48,074 nucleotides of DNA from Candidatus Sericytochromatia bacterium (GTDB taxonomy: Bacteria; Cyanobacteriota; Sericytochromatia; UBA7694). This document shows, in pieces, positions 45,554-48,074 of this stretch. Under the pieces are notes generated by a model that was not told where the DNA came from, did not search any database, and saw nothing but the letters and a program-made list of their open reading frames with translations. The DNA lies in assembly GCA_015272195.1 (NCBI GenBank), contig JACYMC010000069.1, positions 1-48,074 on the forward strand, in the 5' to 3' direction. Each line of letters starts with the position of its first letter. Position 1 is the first letter of the stretch. Made by a program: the position numbers and the translations under genes.

Positions 45554-45560
45554 AGAGAAC

Positions 45561-45944
45561 TTACTTGATTTCCACTTTACCGCCTTCAGCTTCAATTTTA
45601 GCTTTGATGTCGTCAGCTTCTTCTTTGCTTGCGCCTTCTTTAACGGGCTTGGGCAGGCTGTCAACCAGTTCTTTGGCTTCTTTGAGGCCCAGACCAGTCA
45701 CTTCGCGAACGACTTTCAGCACTTTGATTTTGTTGGCGCCGGCATCAGCCAGGATCACGTCAAAATCAGTTTTTTCTTCTTCAGCGGCAGCGGCGCCAGG
45801 GCCAGCAGCAGCAGCAGCCACAGCCACGGGGGCAGCAGCAGACACGCCGAATTTTTCTTCGAACATTTTCACCAGATCAGCCACTTCCAGCAGGCTCATG
45901 CTGCCGACGGCTTCTACGATATCTTCTTTAGTCAATGTAGCCAT
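45561..45944 (-). CDS. rplL: 50S ribosomal protein L7/L12
   Basis: 127-aa stalk protein that recruits GTPase factors. The N-terminal dimerisation domain ([20 protein letters not shown]) is followed by an Ala/Gly-rich hinge and the factor-binding C-terminal domain ([40 protein letters not shown]). AGAAGGAG lies 13 nt upstream of the ATG. It follows rplJ by 27 nt, in the usual order. Confidence 0.98.
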   Translation of the reverse strand: MATLTKEDIVEAVGSMSLLEVADLVKMFEEKFGVSAAAPVAVAAAAAGPGAAAAEEEKTDFDVILADAGANKIKVLKVVREVTGLGLKEAKELVDSLPKPVKEGASKEEADDIKAKIEAEGGKVEIK

Positions 45945-45971
45945 TTTAAATGCAATGCTCCTTCTAATAAC

Positions 45972-46502
45972 TTACGCGTTTTCTTTTTGTTGACGAACGG
46001 CTTCGAGAACGTAAACCAGGTTGCGCGCCACACCAGACAGGGCAATAGCAACACCCTGAGCCGGTGACTGCATGGATCCCATCAGCTTGGCAACCAGCTC
46101 TTCGCGAGAAGGCAGGGTTGCAATCTGCTTCAGGTCTTCAGTGCTCACCTGGCGGCCTTCGAGAATGCCACCGCGAACGTCAAGTTCTTTTTTGTTGTCT
46201 TTGAGATAATCCATCAGCGCCTTGACAGGGCCAACGGGATCGTCATAACCCAGAACCAGCGCGGTCGGACCAGCCAGAACGCCGTCAATCTGAGGCATTC
46301 CTTCGGTTTCGCTCAGCGCGCGGCGAACGAGGGTGTTTTTAGCCACCGTGTATTCGCCACCGGACTCCTGGATTTTGCGCCGCAGATTGGTCATCTCTTT
46401 GACAGTCAATCCCCGGTAATCGGAAACGACGGCCAATTGCGCACGAGACAGCTGGTCTTTGAGTTGGACCAGACGCTCTTGCTTTTGTGCCTGTGTAACC
46501 AT
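45972..46502 (-). CDS. rplJ: 50S ribosomal protein L10
   Basis: 176-aa stalk-base protein that anchors L7/L12 dimers to 23S rRNA. VSDYRGLTVKEMTNLRRKIQ and EYTVAKNTLVRRAL are the RNA-binding signature. The C-terminal helix (about 140-170) for L7/L12 binding is present. AAGGAG precedes the ATG. Only 16 nt separate it from rplA, so the L10-leader RNA usually found before rplJ does not fit there. Confidence 0.98.
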   Translation of the reverse strand: MVTQAQKQERLVQLKDQLSRAQLAVVSDYRGLTVKEMTNLRRKIQESGGEYTVAKNTLVRRALSETEGMPQIDGVLAGPTALVLGYDDPVGPVKALMDYLKDNKKELDVRGGILEGRQVSTEDLKQIATLPSREELVAKLMGSMQSPAQGVAIALSGVARNLVYVLEAVRQQKENA

Positions 46503-46518
46503 GGGCGTTTCTCCTTAA

Positions 46519-47241
46519 TTATTCGACAGCAGACAGCTCATTGAGGCTGGCCTGATCCAGTTTCAGACCCGGACCCATCGTGGACGAAAGGGCGAAGGTT
46601 TTGATGTACTGGCCTTTAGCAGCAGAGGGCTTTACACGCTGAATGGCATTGTGGACCGCTGCCAGATTGCGCATCAGGCGCTCTGCTTCAAAAGAAGCCT
46701 TCCCAATGGCGACGTGAACGTTGCCCTGGCGGTCGTTGCGGAATTCCACTTTACCACCGGTGAACTCCTGAACGGCTTTGGACACCGCGTCGGGAGAAGG
46801 GGCAACCACTGTGCCTGCTTTGGGGTTGGGCATCAGCTTCTTGGGTCCGAGAATTTTACCCAGACGGGACAGCTGGCCCATCATATCTGCAGTGGCAATC
46901 AGAATATCAAATTCGAACCAGCCACCTTGAATTTTTTCAATCAGTTCTTCTGCACCGGCATCTACTGCGCCCGCTTCTTTGGCGGCAGCGGCAGCGGGGC
47001 CTTTGCAGACGGCGACGACGCGCACGGTTTTACCCGTGCCTTCGGGCAGGGTCACGGTAGAGCGCACCTGCTGATCAGCGTGCTTGGGGTTAATCCCCAG
47101 ATAAAAAGCAGCTTCTACGGTTTCATCAAATTTGGCCGTACTGGTTTCTTTGATCAGTCCGATTGCTTCGCTGGGGGAAAAGAGGACGCGACCGCCGAGC
47201 TTTTCCTGAATTTGTTTTTGTCGCTTGCTTAAACGTGCCAT
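46519..47241 (-). CDS. rplA: 50S ribosomal protein L1
   Basis: 240-aa L1 stalk protein with two domains. FDETVEAAFYLGINPKHADQ, VRSTVTLPEGTGKTVRV and GKILGPKKLMPNPKAGTV are diagnostic. L1 can also bind its own operon mRNA and repress it in several bacteria. It lies between rplK and rplJ in the standard order. The Shine-Dalgarno is weak, consistent with coupling to rplK. Confidence 0.98.
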   Translation of the reverse strand: MARLSKRQKQIQEKLGGRVLFSPSEAIGLIKETSTAKFDETVEAAFYLGINPKHADQQVRSTVTLPEGTGKTVRVVAVCKGPAAAAAKEAGAVDAGAEELIEKIQGGWFEFDILIATADMMGQLSRLGKILGPKKLMPNPKAGTVVAPSPDAVSKAVQEFTGGKVEFRNDRQGNVHVAIGKASFEAERLMRNLAAVHNAIQRVKPSAAKGQYIKTFALSSTMGPGLKLDQASLNELSAVE

Positions 47242-47266
47242 AAGACTTACTCGCTTTTCTTGATTC

Positions 47267-47731
47267 TTAGGACGCCTGCTCGATATTGACGCCCATGCTG
47301 CGGGCGGAGCCTTCGATCATTTTGATCGCAGCATCAATATCACGGGCATTGAGATCGGGCATTTTGACCTGGGCGATGTCTTTCACCTGAGCGGCGGTCA
47401 GTGTACCCACTTTGTTGGCCTGAGGAGTGGAAGAGCCACTCTGAATGTTCAGGGCTTTTTTAATCAGAGCAGAAGCCGGCGGGGTTTTGGTGACAAACGT
47501 AAAGGAACGATCGTCCATCACGCTGATTTCAACCGGGATAATCATCCCCATCTGATCTTTGGTGCGCTCGTTGTAGGCTTTACAGAACTCCATGATGTTA
47601 ACACCATGTTGCCCCAGGGCGGGACCAATGGGAGGAGCCGGATTGGCTTTACCCGCTTGGATTTGCAGTTTAATGACAGCAACGACTTCTTTGCCTTTGC
47701 CTTTGCCTTTTGTAGCTGGTGGTTTGGCCAT
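47267..47731 (-). CDS. rplK: 50S ribosomal protein L11
   Basis: 154-aa protein of the GTPase-associated centre. [39 protein letters not shown] and [11 protein letters not shown] are conserved. An N-terminal Lys/Gly-rich extension ([15 protein letters not shown]) makes it about ten residues longer than usual. ATG 47731 is chosen over 47755, whose first eight codons (MPLCRQVF) are not L11-like. A strong Shine-Dalgarno is separated from this ATG by a hairpin. Confidence 0.96.
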   Translation of the reverse strand: MAKPPATKGKGKGKEVVAVIKLQIQAGKANPAPPIGPALGQHGVNIMEFCKAYNERTKDQMGMIIPVEISVMDDRSFTFVTKTPPASALIKKALNIQSGSSTPQANKVGTLTAAQVKDIAQVKMPDLNARDIDAAIKMIEGSARSMGVNIEQAS

Positions 47732-47777
47732 AAAAACCTGGCGACACAGCGGCATGCTGCTTGTCGCCGACCTCCTT
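47732..47777 (-). promoter_or_regulatory. rplK ribosome-binding site with intervening hairpin
   Basis: On the minus strand, AAGGAGG (complement of 47771-47777) is 39 nt before ATG 47731, too far to act directly. Between them, GGCGAC (47768-47763) pairs with GTCGCC (47745-47740), with a second 4-bp stem inside. If folded, the Shine-Dalgarno and the ATG come to about 10 nt apart. This may be an autoregulatory site for L1 or L11 (inference). Confidence 0.45.
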
Positions 47778-47909
47778 CATCGTTCTAAAGTTATTCTGTT
47801 TTGCTTCGACCCGGATTTACGCTAACCCCGCAACAATGGGGTATTCATAGGGGAACCGGGTGACAGGCGTTGGAGATGTGACTGAGGAACGCCATATTCC
47901 AGAGAGGGT

Positions 47910-47938
47910 ATTCTAGCACTTCCTGAAGACAGCTACAA
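47910..47938 (-). promoter_or_regulatory. rplK operon promoter P2
   Basis: TTGTAG (complement of 47933-47938), 17-nt spacer and TAGAAT (complement of 47910-47915), with an extended TGC before the -10. It would start transcription about 170 nt upstream of rplK. Confidence 0.5.
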
Positions 47939-47990
47939 CCGGATTCACCGGCAAATCAGCGGGATTTCCAGAACCTGTTTTCAAGGGGGT

Positions 47991-48018
47991 ATTATACCTT
48001 ATTTTTAACCACTAACAA
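47991..48018 (-). promoter_or_regulatory. rplK operon promoter P1
   Basis: TTGTTA (complement of 48013-48018), 16-nt spacer and TATAAT (complement of 47991-47996). It would give a leader of about 250 nt before rplK. No nusG or secE gene is visible between here and the window end, so they are not directly joined to rplK. Confidence 0.6.
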
Positions 48019-48074
48019 TCAATGGTCCGGACATTTTTGAGGTTGGTTTGAGGGAGTTGGGACATCTCAGTTAG

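Noticed and set aside
45554-45664. Longer tatD start giving a Lys-rich N-terminal extension
   Set aside because: The extension overlaps the 3' end of rplL in another frame, and TatD homology begins at VELIDTHAHL.
47732-47755. Upstream rplK start adding MPLCRQVF
   Set aside because: These residues are not L11-like, and the ATG lies in the hairpin loop 15 nt from the Shine-Dalgarno.

Overview
The window is about 48 kb of dense bacterial chromosome, mostly GC-rich, and holds roughly 42 genes. No rRNA, tRNA, CRISPR array, transposase or phage gene was found. Several features point to a relative of Cyanobacteria, perhaps a non-photosynthetic lineage such as Sericytochromatia, 'Blackallbacteria' or Vampirovibrionia. 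These are a porin with an SLH domain, a coiled coil and an OprB-like barrel; a short cyanobacterial-style SSB; and an rplK-rplA-rplJ-rplL operon followed by tatD rather than rpoB. No photosynthesis gene is present. This placement is inference; a marker-gene tree would settle it.

Layout. 0-9 kb: a branched-chain-type 2-oxoacid dehydrogenase E1 alpha, a cobalamin adenosyltransferase, a DUF389 membrane protein, a TPR protein coupled to a disordered Pro/Gln-rich protein, an EF-hand lipoprotein and ClpC. 8.8-10.9 kb: a DUF58 protein, a small unknown and SSB. 10.9-15.8 kb: a sugar-nucleotide module (WbpB/D/E/I-like) plus a glycosyltransferase, consistent with UDP-ManNAc3NAcA synthesis for a surface glycan. 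15.85-16.5 kb: AT-rich non-coding DNA with nested inverted repeats. 16.5-21.0 kb: a clearly AT-rich, tightly coupled operon with two unfamiliar nucleotidyltransferase-fold proteins, a GT4 glycosyltransferase and a Wzx-like flippase whose reading frame is broken at a run of ten T's. It ends in a strong hairpin and 17-bp tandem repeats.

21-38 kb: a lipoprotein zinc carboxypeptidase, the SLH porin (broken at a dnaX-like A AAA AAG slippery site), an LPP20-like secreted protein, the methylmalonyl-CoA mutase small subunit, a WecA-like initiating transferase, an ABC exporter, a peptidase-like protein that appears to start at AUU, an RNase Z-like hydrolase, a DppD/DppF ATPase pair, an outer-membrane protein and a large lipoprotein. 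38-42.5 kb: two convergent GspE/PilB-family genes. One is a canonical ATPase fused to a receiver domain; the other is a degenerate paralogue that has lost its catalytic residues. 42.5-48 kb: nupC, terC, tatD and the rplL-J-A-K genes, all on the minus strand behind two tandem promoters.

The most interesting points are the AT-rich glycan operon with its homopolymer switch and twin nucleotidyltransferase-fold proteins, the active/inactive GspE pair, the slippery-site porin, and the start-site oddities: a leaderless TPR gene, an AUU start, and a hairpin between the rplK Shine-Dalgarno and its AUG.
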